Below are positions 38,647 to 47,232 of a stretch of DNA of 64,000 nucleotides, in pieces. The translations under genes were made by a program, and so were the position numbers. Source of the DNA: Verrucomicrobiota bacterium (GTDB lineage Bacteria; Verrucomicrobiota; Verrucomicrobiia; Opitutales; UBA953); contig BGOK01000004.1 of the NCBI GenBank assembly GCA_003569205.1, positions 95,650 through 159,649 on the forward strand, read 5' to 3'. The notes under the pieces were generated by a model that saw only the letters and a program-made list of their open reading frames with translations, was not told the DNA's origin and did no database searches. The stretch's first letter is position 1. Each line of letters begins with the position of its first letter.

Positions 38647-39270
38647 ATGCGCTTCGGTCTCCTTTTCCTTCTTCTGGGCTTCGCCCCTCTCTTTGCCCAA
38701 AATAACCAGCTGGCTGGGATGCAGCAGGACCTTGCGGAGCTGCGTAACGAAGTGGAGAAACTAAAGCTCGAGAACGCGGACTTGCGCGATGCCCTGAACA
38801 AGCAACGCAACGCCTCGGTGGGTAATAGCTCAAACGCCGAGGCGGCGGCACGAACCAAGGCGGAAGCTTTGGCCGAAGTGGATCGTCGCCTCAAGCAACA
38901 GACGGCGGACGTGAATGCCGCTCTCACTGAACTCGGTCGTCGCGTCGACGCGGCCCTCGCTGGTCGCCAACCGCCCGCTAATCGTCCGGTGACTCCGCCC
39001 GCTAAGCCTACGGGCACGCCTCCTTCGACGACTGGAGTGGCGCCGCCTGCCACGACCCCGCCCCCTGCGCCGGAAGACGGTCTCCCGACTGACATCCCCC
39101 GCACCGGGACGCCCTACAAGGTGAAGTCCGGTGACACGGTAACTAAGATCGCTCGCCAATTCGGCTCCAAGGTCGAATGGATTCTCCAGGCCAATAAACT
39201 CTCGAGCGCAGGCGCACTCCGTGCGGACGTCGAAATCTTTGTGCCGCAACCCGAAGTTCCTGCGCGCTAA
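38647..39270 (+). CDS. Exported coiled-coil protein with C-terminal LysM domain
   Basis: A 207-residue protein from ATG 38647, chosen because it begins a signal peptide (MRFGLLFLLLGFAPLFAQ); the frame is open to 38596. After the signal comes a coiled coil (MQQDLAELRNEVEKLKLENADLRDALNKQ), a Pro/Thr-rich linker (about residues 100-150), then a LysM repeat (YKVKSGDTVTKIARQFGSKVEWILQANKL). It probably binds peptidoglycan in the periplasm. It ends 4 bp before parB and may be co-transcribed with it. Confidence 0.85.
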   Translation: MRFGLLFLLLGFAPLFAQNNQLAGMQQDLAELRNEVEKLKLENADLRDALNKQRNASVGNSSNAEAAARTKAEALAEVDRRLKQQTADVNAALTELGRRVDAALAGRQPPANRPVTPPAKPTGTPPSTTGVAPPATTPPPAPEDGLPTDIPRTGTPYKVKSGDTVTKIARQFGSKVEWILQANKLSSAGALRADVEIFVPQPEVPAR

Positions 39271-39274
39271 TTTC

Positions 39275-40168
39275 ATGGCCACCCCTCCTAAGAAATCCCT
39301 CGGCCGAGGACTCGGCTCCCTCATCGGTGGCGGCGTTACCAAGCCCGCAGCAGCGACCCCTGCGCCGACTGCCGCTCCCATCGCTCCCGGCCTGGCACTC
39401 ATTGAGATTCCACTCGGCGCCATTATGCCGAACCCCCGCCAGCCGCGCCGCGAGTTCGACGAGACTGGTGTCAAGGAACTGGCCGAATCGATTCGTTCGG
39501 AAGGCCTCCTGCAACCGATCACCGTTCGCAAGGTGAAGGACGGCTATGAGCTCATTGCCGGCGAACGCCGCTTCCGTGCGTTCAAACTCTTGGGCCAGAA
39601 GACGATCACGGCGCGCGTGCTGGAGGCTAGCGATAACGCCAGCGCCGTGCTCGCCCTCGTCGAGAACTTACAGCGTGCCGACCTCAACCCGGTCGAAGAA
39701 GCGTTGGGCGTGGCCTCGCTCATGCGCGACTTTAACCTCACGCAGGAAGCCGTTGCGGATCGCCTTGGCAAGCCGCGTGCGAGCATCGCTAACCTGGTTC
39801 GCCTGCTCTCGCTTGACCGCGAGATACAGGGCTACCTCGGTAAGGGTCAGCTTTCTACTGGCCATGCCAAGGTCCTGCTCGGCCTTGAGAATCAGGCCCA
39901 CCGCGTGCAGCTTGCTCGTCTCGTCATCGAGAAGGGACTCTCGGTTCGTGCCCTCGAAGTTGAAGTAAAGAAGGTTGCCTCTACGAAGAAGACCGACCGT
40001 AAGCGCACGGAGAAATCCGTCGTCGAAGACGTCCAGAAGCGTCTCGCCTCCCACCTTTCCGCTCGCGTCCAAGTTGTCCAGAAGGGCAAGAAGGGCAGCA
40101 TCACGATTGCCTACGAAGGCGACGACGACCTCGCCCGCCTGCTCGAGAAGCTGGGTGTGAAGACCTAA
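39275..40168 (+). CDS. parB: Chromosome partitioning protein ParB
   Basis: A 297-residue centromere-binding CTPase. The start is ATG 39275, giving the classic basic N-terminus KKSLGRGLGSLIGG that contacts ParA. The core has IPLGAIMPNPRQPRREFDETGVKELAESIRSEGLLQPITVRK, the CTP-binding motif GERRFRA, LVENLQRADLNPVEEA and a helix-turn-helix (TQEAVADRLGKPRASIANLVRLLSL). ParA is not adjacent: the gene before it is a LysM protein. No parS was recognised by eye. Confidence 0.95.
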   Translation: MATPPKKSLGRGLGSLIGGGVTKPAAATPAPTAAPIAPGLALIEIPLGAIMPNPRQPRREFDETGVKELAESIRSEGLLQPITVRKVKDGYELIAGERRFRAFKLLGQKTITARVLEASDNASAVLALVENLQRADLNPVEEALGVASLMRDFNLTQEAVADRLGKPRASIANLVRLLSLDREIQGYLGKGQLSTGHAKVLLGLENQAHRVQLARLVIEKGLSVRALEVEVKKVASTKKTDRKRTEKSVVEDVQKRLASHLSARVQVVQKGKKGSITIAYEGDDDLARLLEKLGVKT

Positions 40169-40222
40169 GGGATAGGGGATGGGGGATGGGGGATGGGGGA
40201 TGGGGGATAGGGGATGGGGGGA
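40168..40222. repeat. GGGGATR array between convergent parB and purH
   Basis: Five to six copies of GGGGGAT-type heptads run in near-perfect tandem immediately after the parB stop. The parB terminator follows directly. Confidence 0.85.
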
Positions 40223-40230
40223 AGGCACAA

Positions 40231-40272
40231 AGAAGCCCGGGTCATTGGACTCGGGCCTCTTGTTTTTCCTAA
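40231..40272 (+). terminator. Intrinsic terminator of parB
   Basis: A 13-bp stem with one mismatch and one G-U pair, AGAAGCCCGGGTC and GACTCGGGCCTCT (40231-40243 and 40248-40260), closes an ATTG loop and is followed by TGTTTTTCC. Confidence 0.85.
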
Positions 40273-40316
40273 CCGCTAACCGCCAACCGCTTCAACACTA
40301 GGCGGCCACCGGCCGC

Positions 40317-41858
40317 TTAATGCTTAAAGTGGCGCATCCCCGTGAAGACCATGGCCATGCCGCGGGCGTCTGCCGCGGCGATGACTTCGGCGTCCTTGAC
40401 GGAGCCACCGGGCTGAATGGCGCAGGTGGCACCGGCATCGGCGGCAGCGAGGAGGCCGTCCGGGAAGGGGAAGAAGGCGTCCGACGCGATGGCCGAGCCG
40501 TGGAGGGAGAGCTTAGCTTCGCCAGCCTTCCAGACCGCGATGCGGGAGGAGTCGATACGCGACATTTGGCCCGCGCCGACGCTGAGGGTGCGTTCCTTGC
40601 CCGCGTAGACGATGGCATTGGACTTCACGTGGCGAACCACGCGCCAGCCGAAGAGCAGGGCGGTCATTTCGTCGGCGGTGGGCTGACGCTGGGTGACAAC
40701 CTTGAATTCACGCGCGTTGACTGGCTTCTGGTCGCGGTCCTGGACGAGCACACCGCCGATGACGGCACGGACTTCGCGCAGGGTGTCGGCGCGGAGGCCA
40801 ACTTTGGCGCGCATGAGGCGGAGGTTCTTCTTCTTGCCGAAAATGGCGAGCGCATCGGCGTCGAACTCCGGCGCGATGATGACTTCCGAGAAGATCTCAG
40901 CGATGGCTTCGGCCAGGCCCTTGTCGATGGTGCGGTTAGCAACGATGATGCCGCCGAAGGGAGCCTGCTTGTCGGTCTCAAAAGCCTTATGCCAGGCTTC
41001 GAGGAGGGTGTCAGCGGAAGCCACACCACAGGGGTTGGTGTGCTTAAGGATACAGATGGTCGGACGTTCGAACTCACCGATGAGGTAAGTGGCGGCGGTG
41101 ATATCTAAGATATTATTGTAACTGAGTTCCTTGCCCTGGAGCTGTTCGAAGGCCTCATGGAAAGAACCATAGAGCGCGGCCTGCTGGTGAGGGTTTTCGC
41201 CGTAGCGGAGACGCTGGGCGAGGGACAGGGTGGTCGTGAAGCGTGCAGGCAGGCCAAGGACGTTGCCGAGGCCCGGCTGGGCTTGCGATTCGAGGTAATT
41301 GGCAATGGCGGCATCGTAGGCCGAGGTGCGCTGGAAGACCTTGAGCGCGAGCTCGCGGCGGAGTTCGGCGAGGGCCGCAGGATTGGCCATCGCGGCGAGG
41401 ACGCGTTCGTAGTCGGCCGGGTCGGTGACGACCGAGACGGAGGCGTGGTTTTTGGCCGCGCTGCGGAGCATGGACGGACCACCGATATCAATGTTCTCGA
41501 TGGCGTCTTCAAATGAGCAGTTGGGCTTCGCGACGGTGGCTTCGAAGGGGTAGAGGTTTACGACGACGAGGTCGATGAGTTCGATACCGTGCTTCTTGGC
41601 TTCATCGAGGTGCTCATGCGAATCGCGGCGACAGAGGAGGCCACCATGGACCTTGGGGTGCAGGGTCTTGACGCGGCCTTCCATGATTTCGGGGAAACCC
41701 GTGTGCTCGCTGACATCGGTCACCGGCAGGCCGGCATCGCGGAGCATCTTGGACGTACCACCGGTGGAGAGCAGCTTATAGCCATGATTCTGGACCAGCG
41801 CCTGCGCGAAGGGCAGGAGGCCCGTCTTGTCGCTGACGGAGAGGAGGGCGATAGGCAT
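40317..41858 (-). CDS. purH: Bifunctional AICAR transformylase / IMP cyclohydrolase
   Basis: A 513-residue enzyme for the last two steps of purine synthesis. The N-terminal MGS-like cyclohydrolase domain shows [54 protein letters not shown] and [17 protein letters not shown]. The C-terminal transformylase has [33 protein letters not shown], and near the end [32 protein letters not shown]. Length is normal. It is divergent from fabD, with repeat arrays in between. Confidence 0.97.
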   Translation of the reverse strand: MPIALLSVSDKTGLLPFAQALVQNHGYKLLSTGGTSKMLRDAGLPVTDVSEHTGFPEIMEGRVKTLHPKVHGGLLCRRDSHEHLDEAKKHGIELIDLVVVNLYPFEATVAKPNCSFEDAIENIDIGGPSMLRSAAKNHASVSVVTDPADYERVLAAMANPAALAELRRELALKVFQRTSAYDAAIANYLESQAQPGLGNVLGLPARFTTTLSLAQRLRYGENPHQQAALYGSFHEAFEQLQGKELSYNNILDITAATYLIGEFERPTICILKHTNPCGVASADTLLEAWHKAFETDKQAPFGGIIVANRTIDKGLAEAIAEIFSEVIIAPEFDADALAIFGKKKNLRLMRAKVGLRADTLREVRAVIGGVLVQDRDQKPVNAREFKVVTQRQPTADEMTALLFGWRVVRHVKSNAIVYAGKERTLSVGAGQMSRIDSSRIAVWKAGEAKLSLHGSAIASDAFFPFPDGLLAAADAGATCAIQPGGSVKDAEVIAAADARGMAMVFTGMRHFKH

Positions 41859-41865
41859 GATTAAG

Positions 41866-42062
41866 GGAAGGGGTAGGGGGCGGGGTGGGGTGGGTCAAGA
41901 AATAGGGGATAGGGGATAGGGGGATCGGGGATAGGGGGATCGGGGATAGGGTATGGGGTTAGTTTCCAGATTACGGAGTACAGAGTACGGATTACAGGAG
42001 TATAAGGTCTGCACCCGAGGGGTGGGGCGTGGTTTATCCGCAATCTATCCCCAATCCCCTCC
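41866..42062. repeat. Composite repeat region between purH and fabD
   Basis: A GGGGATR array (41866-41958, G-rich on plus, beside purH) is followed by an AGTACAGAGTACGG box (41969-42000) and, near fabD, by a C-rich piece (TATCCCCAATCCCCTCC, about 42044-42060). Each array is C-rich on the coding strand of the gene next to it. No gene is present. Confidence 0.8.
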
Positions 42063-42111
42063 TTCTTTGCATCCGCTTGACCCTTCCCGCCTTTTTCCAC
42101 TCTTTAAACCC

Positions 42112-43019
42112 ATGTCGACCGCTCTTCTGTTCTCCGGCCAAGGCGCCCAAGTGGTGGGTATGGGGAAGTCCTTGTACGACAACTCCGCCACGGCCAAGGG
42201 TCTCTATGACCGGGCGGCCGCGGTTCTCCCTTTCGACCTGCGTCAGGTCTGCTTCGAGGGTCCGGCCGAAGTCCTGACTGAAACCCGGTCTGCCAGCCGG
42301 CTCTCTACGTCCAGGGTTACGCGATTGCCCAGATTCTCCGCGAGCGCGGCAAGCTGAATGACCTCAAGGCCTGCCTCGGGCTTTCCTTGGGCGAACTGAC
42401 GGCCTACGCGGTGGCCGGGGTGTGGGATTTTGAAACGGGCCTCAAGGTCGTCGCCGAGCGCGGTCGCCTCATGCAGCAGGCCTGTGACCAGACCAAGGGC
42501 GGCATGGCCGCAGTCATCGGCGGGTCCCGTGAGGACATCTTCAAGCTCTGCGCGGCCTTTGACATCGACGCGGCGAACTTCAACTGCCCTGGCCAAGTCG
42601 TGATCTCGGGTGAGTCCGACAAGGTTGCCCAAGCGGTCGCTCGCGCCAAGGAGTTTGGTGCGTTCAAGCTCGTGAAGCCCCTCGTTGTGGCTGGCGCCTA
42701 CCATAGCCGCCTCATGGAGCCTGCCCGTGCAGCCTTCGAGGCCTTCCTCCAAGGTGTTGAGTTCAAGCGTCCGCAGGTCACGGTCTACTCCAACACCACC
42801 GGCGGCACCTTGTCCGAGCCGGACGACCTCCGTGCGGCCCTCGTGAAGCAGGTCGTATCTTCGGTCCTCTGGGAGGATGACTGTAAGGCTGCCGCCGACT
42901 CCGGTATCGCCCAGTTCTATGAATGCGGTCCAGGTGGCGCTTTGGCGGGCATGATGAAGCGCACGGCCCCCGCGGCCCCGATTGCTTCCCTGCACGAGTT
43001 CGCTGATATTCCAGCCTAA
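42112..43019 (+). CDS. fabD: Malonyl-CoA:ACP transacylase, split by one apparent frameshift
   Basis: ATG 42112 begins STALLFSGQGAQVVGMGKSLYD, the FabD opening. The frame derails after VLTETR (about 42290). The neighbouring frame supplies CQPALYVQGYAIAQILRERGKLNDLKACLGLSLGELTAYAVAG, which contains the nucleophile motif G-x-S-x-G (GLSLGE in place of the usual GHSLGE). Downstream are ISGESDKV, VAGAYHSRLMEPA with the catalytic histidine, and FYECGPGGALAGMMKR. Rejoined length is about 302 residues, normal for the family. FabD loads malonyl groups for fatty-acid synthesis and is essential, so the one-base indel near 42285-42292 is most likely a sequence error. Confidence 0.9.
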
Positions 43020-43101
43020 TCCGCCTTCCGGTGGGGCTAACGCTGGACAAGCGCCCCCGCCGTCGTCCTATTAGCCCTTTCCTCCGTGCTCAGTCTTTGC
43101 C

Positions 43102-43133
43102 CTCTGTAATCAGAACTCTGTAATCCGTCCTCC
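43102..43133. repeat. AGTACAGAGTACGG-type box, diverged copy
   Basis: The plus strand reads CTCTGTAATC...CTCTGTAATCCGTCCTCC, which in reverse complement matches the box at 41969-42000 in layout (GGATTACAGAG repeated). It lies in the pyrimidine-rich leader of lepA. Confidence 0.6.
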
Positions 43134-43147
43134 TTTCTCTTCTTCCC

Positions 43148-44947
43148 GTGTCCCTAGACCACATTCGTAACTTCTGCATCATCGCGCACGTCGACCACGG
43201 CAAGACGACGCTGTCCGACCGCCTGCTGGAGCACACGAAGACCATCGAGAAGCGTCAGATGAAGGAGCAGCTCCTCGATGCCATGGATCTCGAGCGCGAG
43301 AAGGGCATCACGATTAAGTGCCACCCGGTGACGATGAACTTCACCGCCCCGGATGGTAAGCAGTATATTCTTAACCTCATTGATACTCCGGGACACGTCG
43401 ACTTCGCCTACGAAGTTTCCCGCTCCCTCGCCGCGTGTGAAGGCGCGGTGTTACTCATCGACGCCTCGCAAGGCGTGGAGGCCCAGACGGTGGCTAATGC
43501 GACCCTCGCGATGAATCAGGGTCTCGAAATTGTCCCGGTCATCAACAAGGTCGACCTTCCCAGTGCCCGCCCCGAAGAAGCTCGCCGCCAGGTTGAGGAC
43601 ATCCTAACCATCCCCGCGCAGGATGCGGTGCTCGCTTCTGGTAAGTCCGGCATCGGCATCGACGAGATTTTTGCCGCCATCATTAAGCGCGTCCCGCCGC
43701 CCCGCTGGTCCGAATACCCGCAGCACCGCGCACTAGTCTTCGATTCCCTGTTCGATTCCTACAAGGGCGTCATCAGTTACGTCCGTGTCTTCTCCGGTAC
43801 GTTCAAGGCCGGTCAGACTATCGAGTTGATGTTTAATGGCGCCCGCTCCGTCATCAAGGAAGTCGGTATCTTCTCCCCGAAGATGAAGCCGCAGGATGAG
43901 CTCGGCCCAGGTACGGTCGGTTACATTGTGATCAATATTCGCGAGGTCGCCGACGTGAAGGTTGGTGACACGATCACCCTCGCCAACGACCCGGCTAAGG
44001 AACCCGTACCCGGCTTCAAGGAGGTCCGTCCGATGGTGTTCAGCGGTATCTACCCGCTCGACACCGCCGATTACGAGAAACTGAAGGTCTCGCTCGCTAA
44101 GCTCGCAATCAATGATTCTTCGCTGACTTACACGGCCGAAAGTTCGAGCGCACTGGGTTTCGGTTTTCGCTGTGGCTTCCTTGGCCTGCTCCACATGGAG
44201 ATCGTCCAAGAGCGCCTGCGCCGCGAGTACGACCTCGACATCCTTTCGACCTACCCATCCGTCGTTTATAAGGTCTATACCACCGATGGGGTGGAGCACA
44301 TCCTCGATAACCCGGTAGTGATGCCTGACCCCTCCTCGATCGAGCACGTCGAGGAGCCGACCATCCGCGCGCATATCCACATCCCAGGTACTTCTATTGG
44401 CGATATGCTCACGCTGGTCCAAGAGAAGCGCGGCGTCTGCGAGCGGACTGAGACCATTGACGGCGACCGCGTGGTCCTCGTCTGCCTCCTGCCGCTCAAC
44501 GAAATCCTCGTCGATTTCAATGACCGCATGAAGTCCATCACCCGTGGCTACGGTTCGATGGATTACGAATTGGGCGAATACGTCACCTCCGACCTCGTGA
44601 AGATGGACATCCGTGTCAACGAGGAGCCGGTCGATGCGTTTTCTTCGATCGTGCACGCTTCCAAGGCCGAAGGCCGCGGTCGTAACCTTTGCGAGAGGCT
44701 CAAGGAACTCCTCCCGCGCCAACTTTTCAAAATCGCCATCCAGGCGGCCATTGGGTCGAAGGTCATCGCCCGCGAGACCATCGGTTCCGTTGGCAAGGAC
44801 GTGACGGCCAAGTGCTACGGCGGTGACATCTCCCGTAAGCGCAAGCTCCTCGATAAGCAGAAGGAAGGTAAGAAGCGGATGAAGCAGATCGGCAAGGTGG
44901 ACATCCCGCAGGAGGCCTTCATCAAGATTCTCAAGAACGAAGGCTAA
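43148..44947 (+). CDS. lepA: Elongation factor 4
   Basis: A 599-residue translational GTPase that back-translocates ribosomes. The start is GTG 43148. G1 is AHVDHGKTTLSDRLLE, the switch region EREKGITIKCHPVTM, G3 DTPGHVDF and G4 NKVDLPSA. The C-terminal LepA signature includes ESSSALGFGFRCGFLGLLHMEIVQERLRREYDLDILSTYPSV and ISRKRKLLDKQKEGKKRMKQIGKVDIPQEAFIKIL. Length is normal. lepB follows on the same strand, the classic lepA-lepB order. Confidence 0.98.
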   Translation: MSLDHIRNFCIIAHVDHGKTTLSDRLLEHTKTIEKRQMKEQLLDAMDLEREKGITIKCHPVTMNFTAPDGKQYILNLIDTPGHVDFAYEVSRSLAACEGAVLLIDASQGVEAQTVANATLAMNQGLEIVPVINKVDLPSARPEEARRQVEDILTIPAQDAVLASGKSGIGIDEIFAAIIKRVPPPRWSEYPQHRALVFDSLFDSYKGVISYVRVFSGTFKAGQTIELMFNGARSVIKEVGIFSPKMKPQDELGPGTVGYIVINIREVADVKVGDTITLANDPAKEPVPGFKEVRPMVFSGIYPLDTADYEKLKVSLAKLAINDSSLTYTAESSSALGFGFRCGFLGLLHMEIVQERLRREYDLDILSTYPSVVYKVYTTDGVEHILDNPVVMPDPSSIEHVEEPTIRAHIHIPGTSIGDMLTLVQEKRGVCERTETIDGDRVVLVCLLPLNEILVDFNDRMKSITRGYGSMDYELGEYVTSDLVKMDIRVNEEPVDAFSSIVHASKAEGRGRNLCERLKELLPRQLFKIAIQAAIGSKVIARETIGSVGKDVTAKCYGGDISRKRKLLDKQKEGKKRMKQIGKVDIPQEAFIKILKNEG

Positions 44948-45006
44948 GCCCCGTTTCTGTTCTTCCCAGCGGCCGTTCGCCCCCTTAGGTTGGGCGTAGG
45001 TTCGCC

Positions 45007-46323
45007 ATGCTCACCCATCTCCCCGGCTTCATCCTCCCTAAGCACCACCGCTACCTGAAGGTCGCTAAGCAGATTCTCGAGGTAGCACATAAGGTGAAGC
45101 TTTACCGTGGAGACGTGCTCCGCGCCGAAGATCTTGCCGAACAAGACCGCTTGGCGGCTCAGTTGGTTGTGCTTGTTAAGCGCTCAGCCCCGCCCGCGGA
45201 GACGGAGCCAGCCATTACGTCCCTGCACGAGGTGCTCGTGCGTAACGGCGGAAAAATCTACCCTGTTTCCACGACGGGTGATTACGTGGAGATGGTTGTC
45301 ATGGCGGCCATCGTGGCCGGCGCCATCCGCAGCTTCTTGCTGCAGCCTTTCAAGATTCCGACGAATTCGATGTGGCCGACGTACAACGGCATGACGGCCG
45401 AGGTCCGTGCCCCGGGCTCCGAGATACCGAGTTTCGGCACACGGGCGCTGAATAAGATTCAGTGGACCTGGACCTACGTGGAGCTCGCTCCTGTTGATGG
45501 CGAGGTGAAGATTCCTTTGGATAACGCCGGCTTCGACGGGAAGGATAAGCATTACCGTCCGCGGGGTCGTTCGCCTGGAGAGGGCTACACGCTGGTGGTC
45601 GGTAATACGCCGATGGTTGTAGACGTTCCGGTTGACTTCGGCCTCGAGGGTGTGCTGCTGCGCACTTATTACCCGGACTACGCTAAGCTAGCGCTGCGCC
45701 GTCAGGACAACGACCGCTGGGATAAGCTCCTCGTCCAGGCAGGGCGCGATGGTCGCATTGAGAATGGCCCGAAGGGACCGATGCTGCTGACGGGCTACAA
45801 GGTCAAGGCGGGCCAGCCGGTGCTGAACTTCGATATCCTCACGGGCGATATGCTCTTTGTGGACCGCGTGTCCTATCACTTCGTCAACCCGTCCCGCGGC
45901 GATACCTTCGTCTTCAAGACGAATAACATCCCGGGCCTCGCCGACCGCAACGGAAACCCCTCACAGAATTACTACGTCAAACGCCTCGTGGGCGTCCCTG
46001 GAGAGCGACTTCGCGTTGATGACGATGGCCGTTTTCTCGTGAACGGTAAGGTCGTCACCTCGCCGGAACCGATGGTACTTAATTCGGAGCGCGCGACCGA
46101 CCGCGGCTACTACGGCTACCTGGCTGACCTCGGTGATTACGCGTATGCCATCCCGTTAAACAAGGAGTATACCGTGACTGATCGTCACTACTACGCCCTC
46201 GGCGATAATTCCTCGAACAGCTTCGACTCGCGTGGCTGGGGTGAGGTTCCGGAGAAGGACGTCGTCGGCAAGCCCCTCTTTATTCTACACCCCTTCACCT
46301 CGCACTGGGGTGCCGCGAAGTAG
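45007..46323 (+). CDS. lepB: Signal peptidase I with a large insertion
   Basis: A 438-residue membrane protease that cleaves export signals. The catalytic serine is S121 in KIPTNSMWPT, just after one membrane segment (VVMAAIVAGAIRSFLLQPF, about 97-115), and the catalytic lysine is K325 in NYYVKRLVGVPGERL. The C-terminal box is GDNSSNSFDSRGWG. The two catalytic residues are 204 apart, against about 55 in Escherichia coli LepB, so an insertion of about 150 residues separates them (PGSEIPSFG... to ...DILTGDMLFVDRVSYHF). A basic and acidic cytoplasmic region of about 90 residues precedes the membrane segment. It follows lepA. Confidence 0.94.
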   Translation: MLTHLPGFILPKHHRYLKVAKQILEVAHKVKLYRGDVLRAEDLAEQDRLAAQLVVLVKRSAPPAETEPAITSLHEVLVRNGGKIYPVSTTGDYVEMVVMAAIVAGAIRSFLLQPFKIPTNSMWPTYNGMTAEVRAPGSEIPSFGTRALNKIQWTWTYVELAPVDGEVKIPLDNAGFDGKDKHYRPRGRSPGEGYTLVVGNTPMVVDVPVDFGLEGVLLRTYYPDYAKLALRRQDNDRWDKLLVQAGRDGRIENGPKGPMLLTGYKVKAGQPVLNFDILTGDMLFVDRVSYHFVNPSRGDTFVFKTNNIPGLADRNGNPSQNYYVKRLVGVPGERLRVDDDGRFLVNGKVVTSPEPMVLNSERATDRGYYGYLADLGDYAYAIPLNKEYTVTDRHYYALGDNSSNSFDSRGWGEVPEKDVVGKPLFILHPFTSHWGAAK

Positions 46324-46365
46324 GCGTCGGACGGGCGTCCGAGGCGGGGGAGGCGGTTGAACTGG

Positions 46366-46468
46366 TAGGGTTAGCACTGCGTGCTAACCTAGTTGTCTGT
46401 TAAAGATGGGGCGTAACTGCGTCGCAAACCATTCGGTTCGGCTAGGTCAGCACGCAGTGCTGACCCTA
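46366..46468. repeat. Mirrored pair of palindromic REP-like units
   Basis: A 26-bp palindrome (TAGGGTTAGCA...TGCTAACCTA) at 46366-46391 and its inverted partner (TAGGTCAGCAC...GCTGACCCTA) at 46443-46468 flank a 51-bp spacer that itself contains GCGTAACTGCGTCGC, a fragment of the related palindrome. Confidence 0.88.
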
Positions 46469-46497
46469 CCTTGTGATCGAGGTGGCTTGCGTCCGCA

Positions 46498-46556
46498 CGC
46501 CCCCTAGCCATCGATACCCCATCCCCTATCCCTTATCCCCAACCCCCTCGTCCGCC
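46498..46556. repeat. C-rich (GGGGATR complement) array upstream of the DUF1653-GNAT gene
   Basis: The plus strand reads CCCCATCCCCTATCCC and similar. The G-rich strand is therefore the template strand of the gene starting at 46561, as for the other arrays placed before genes. Confidence 0.8.
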
Positions 46557-46560
46557 CCAC

Positions 46561-47232
46561 ATGTCCTGGACCATCTATCGCCACTACAAGGGCAACCACT
46601 ACCTGCGGTTGGGGGTGGGGGCGCATTCGGAGGATCTTTCGCCGCACGTCGTCTATCGTTGCCTCTACGATAACCCAGAGGCTCGTACTTGGATTCGCCC
46701 GCAGGGTATGTTCGAGGAAACGTTGGAGGATGGCCGTCTCCGTTTTACGCCCGAGGCCCGCATGCGTCTCGTTCAGCCTGAAGATTGTCCTACCGTGTTA
46801 GCCTTTGGTTATGACGCTTGGGGTGAAGGCAAGACGCTCGCAGAGTTCGTCGCTGGCTATGACCACAGCCGAAACCATCAGCGCGGCACGCGCTACCTCT
46901 TGGAGACGTTAGCGGGCGTTCCGGTTGCAGGTTTAAATACGCTACGTTTTCGTCGCGGGCTGATGGGCCTCGCCTCCGTCGCCACCGATCCTGCGCAGCG
47001 CGGCAAAGGGTATTCCGCACTCCTCGTCCGGGCTGCGATGGAACTTCAGCGCTTTTCGCACGGAGATCTCCGCTTCCTCCTCTTCTCGGAAGTACCGCCA
47101 TCCGTCTACGAACGCCATGGTTTCCATGTGCTCCCGCCCGAGCATCAGCGCTTCCTGCCTTCTGTCGCCATGGCCACCGGCGACACTCCGCTCTCCGTTG
47201 CGGAGGCCGAATTCCTAAAGGCCTATTTCTAG
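46561..47232 (+). CDS. DUF1653-GNAT acetyltransferase fusion
   Basis: A 223-residue protein of two parts. Residues 4-58 (IYRHYKGNHYLRLGVGAHSEDLSPHVVYRCLYDNPEARTWIRPQGMFEE) match DUF1653, a small domain normally found alone. Residues 66-223 are a GNAT N-acyltransferase, with the acetyl-CoA site in MGLASVATDPAQRGKGYSALLVRAAM (Q/R-x-x-G-K-G) and FLLFSEVPPSVYERHGFHVLP. The substrate is unknown. Its stop overlaps the convergent menD stop by four bases. The leader is the C-rich array, with no Shine-Dalgarno sequence. Confidence 0.82.
   Translation: MSWTIYRHYKGNHYLRLGVGAHSEDLSPHVVYRCLYDNPEARTWIRPQGMFEETLEDGRLRFTPEARMRLVQPEDCPTVLAFGYDAWGEGKTLAEFVAGYDHSRNHQRGTRYLLETLAGVPVAGLNTLRFRRGLMGLASVATDPAQRGKGYSALLVRAAMELQRFSHGDLRFLLFSEVPPSVYERHGFHVLPPEHQRFLPSVAMATGDTPLSVAEAEFLKAYF

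Noticed and set aside
39275..40168. Chromosome origin or partition locus inferred from parB
   Set aside because: No parA, dnaA, gidA/gidB or recognisable parS or DnaA-box cluster was found near it, so no origin is called.
41866..41958. Possible CRISPR array
   Set aside because: The repeats are 7-base heptads with 0-3 base variation and no spacers; no cas genes are present.
43733..44722. Minus-strand open frame of 329 codons
   Set aside because: It is fully antisense to lepA, whose translation is conserved throughout.
46327..46342. Hairpin after lepB as a terminator
   Set aside because: The stem TCGGAC/GTCCGA is only 6 bp and is followed by GGCGGGGGAGG, with no U-run.
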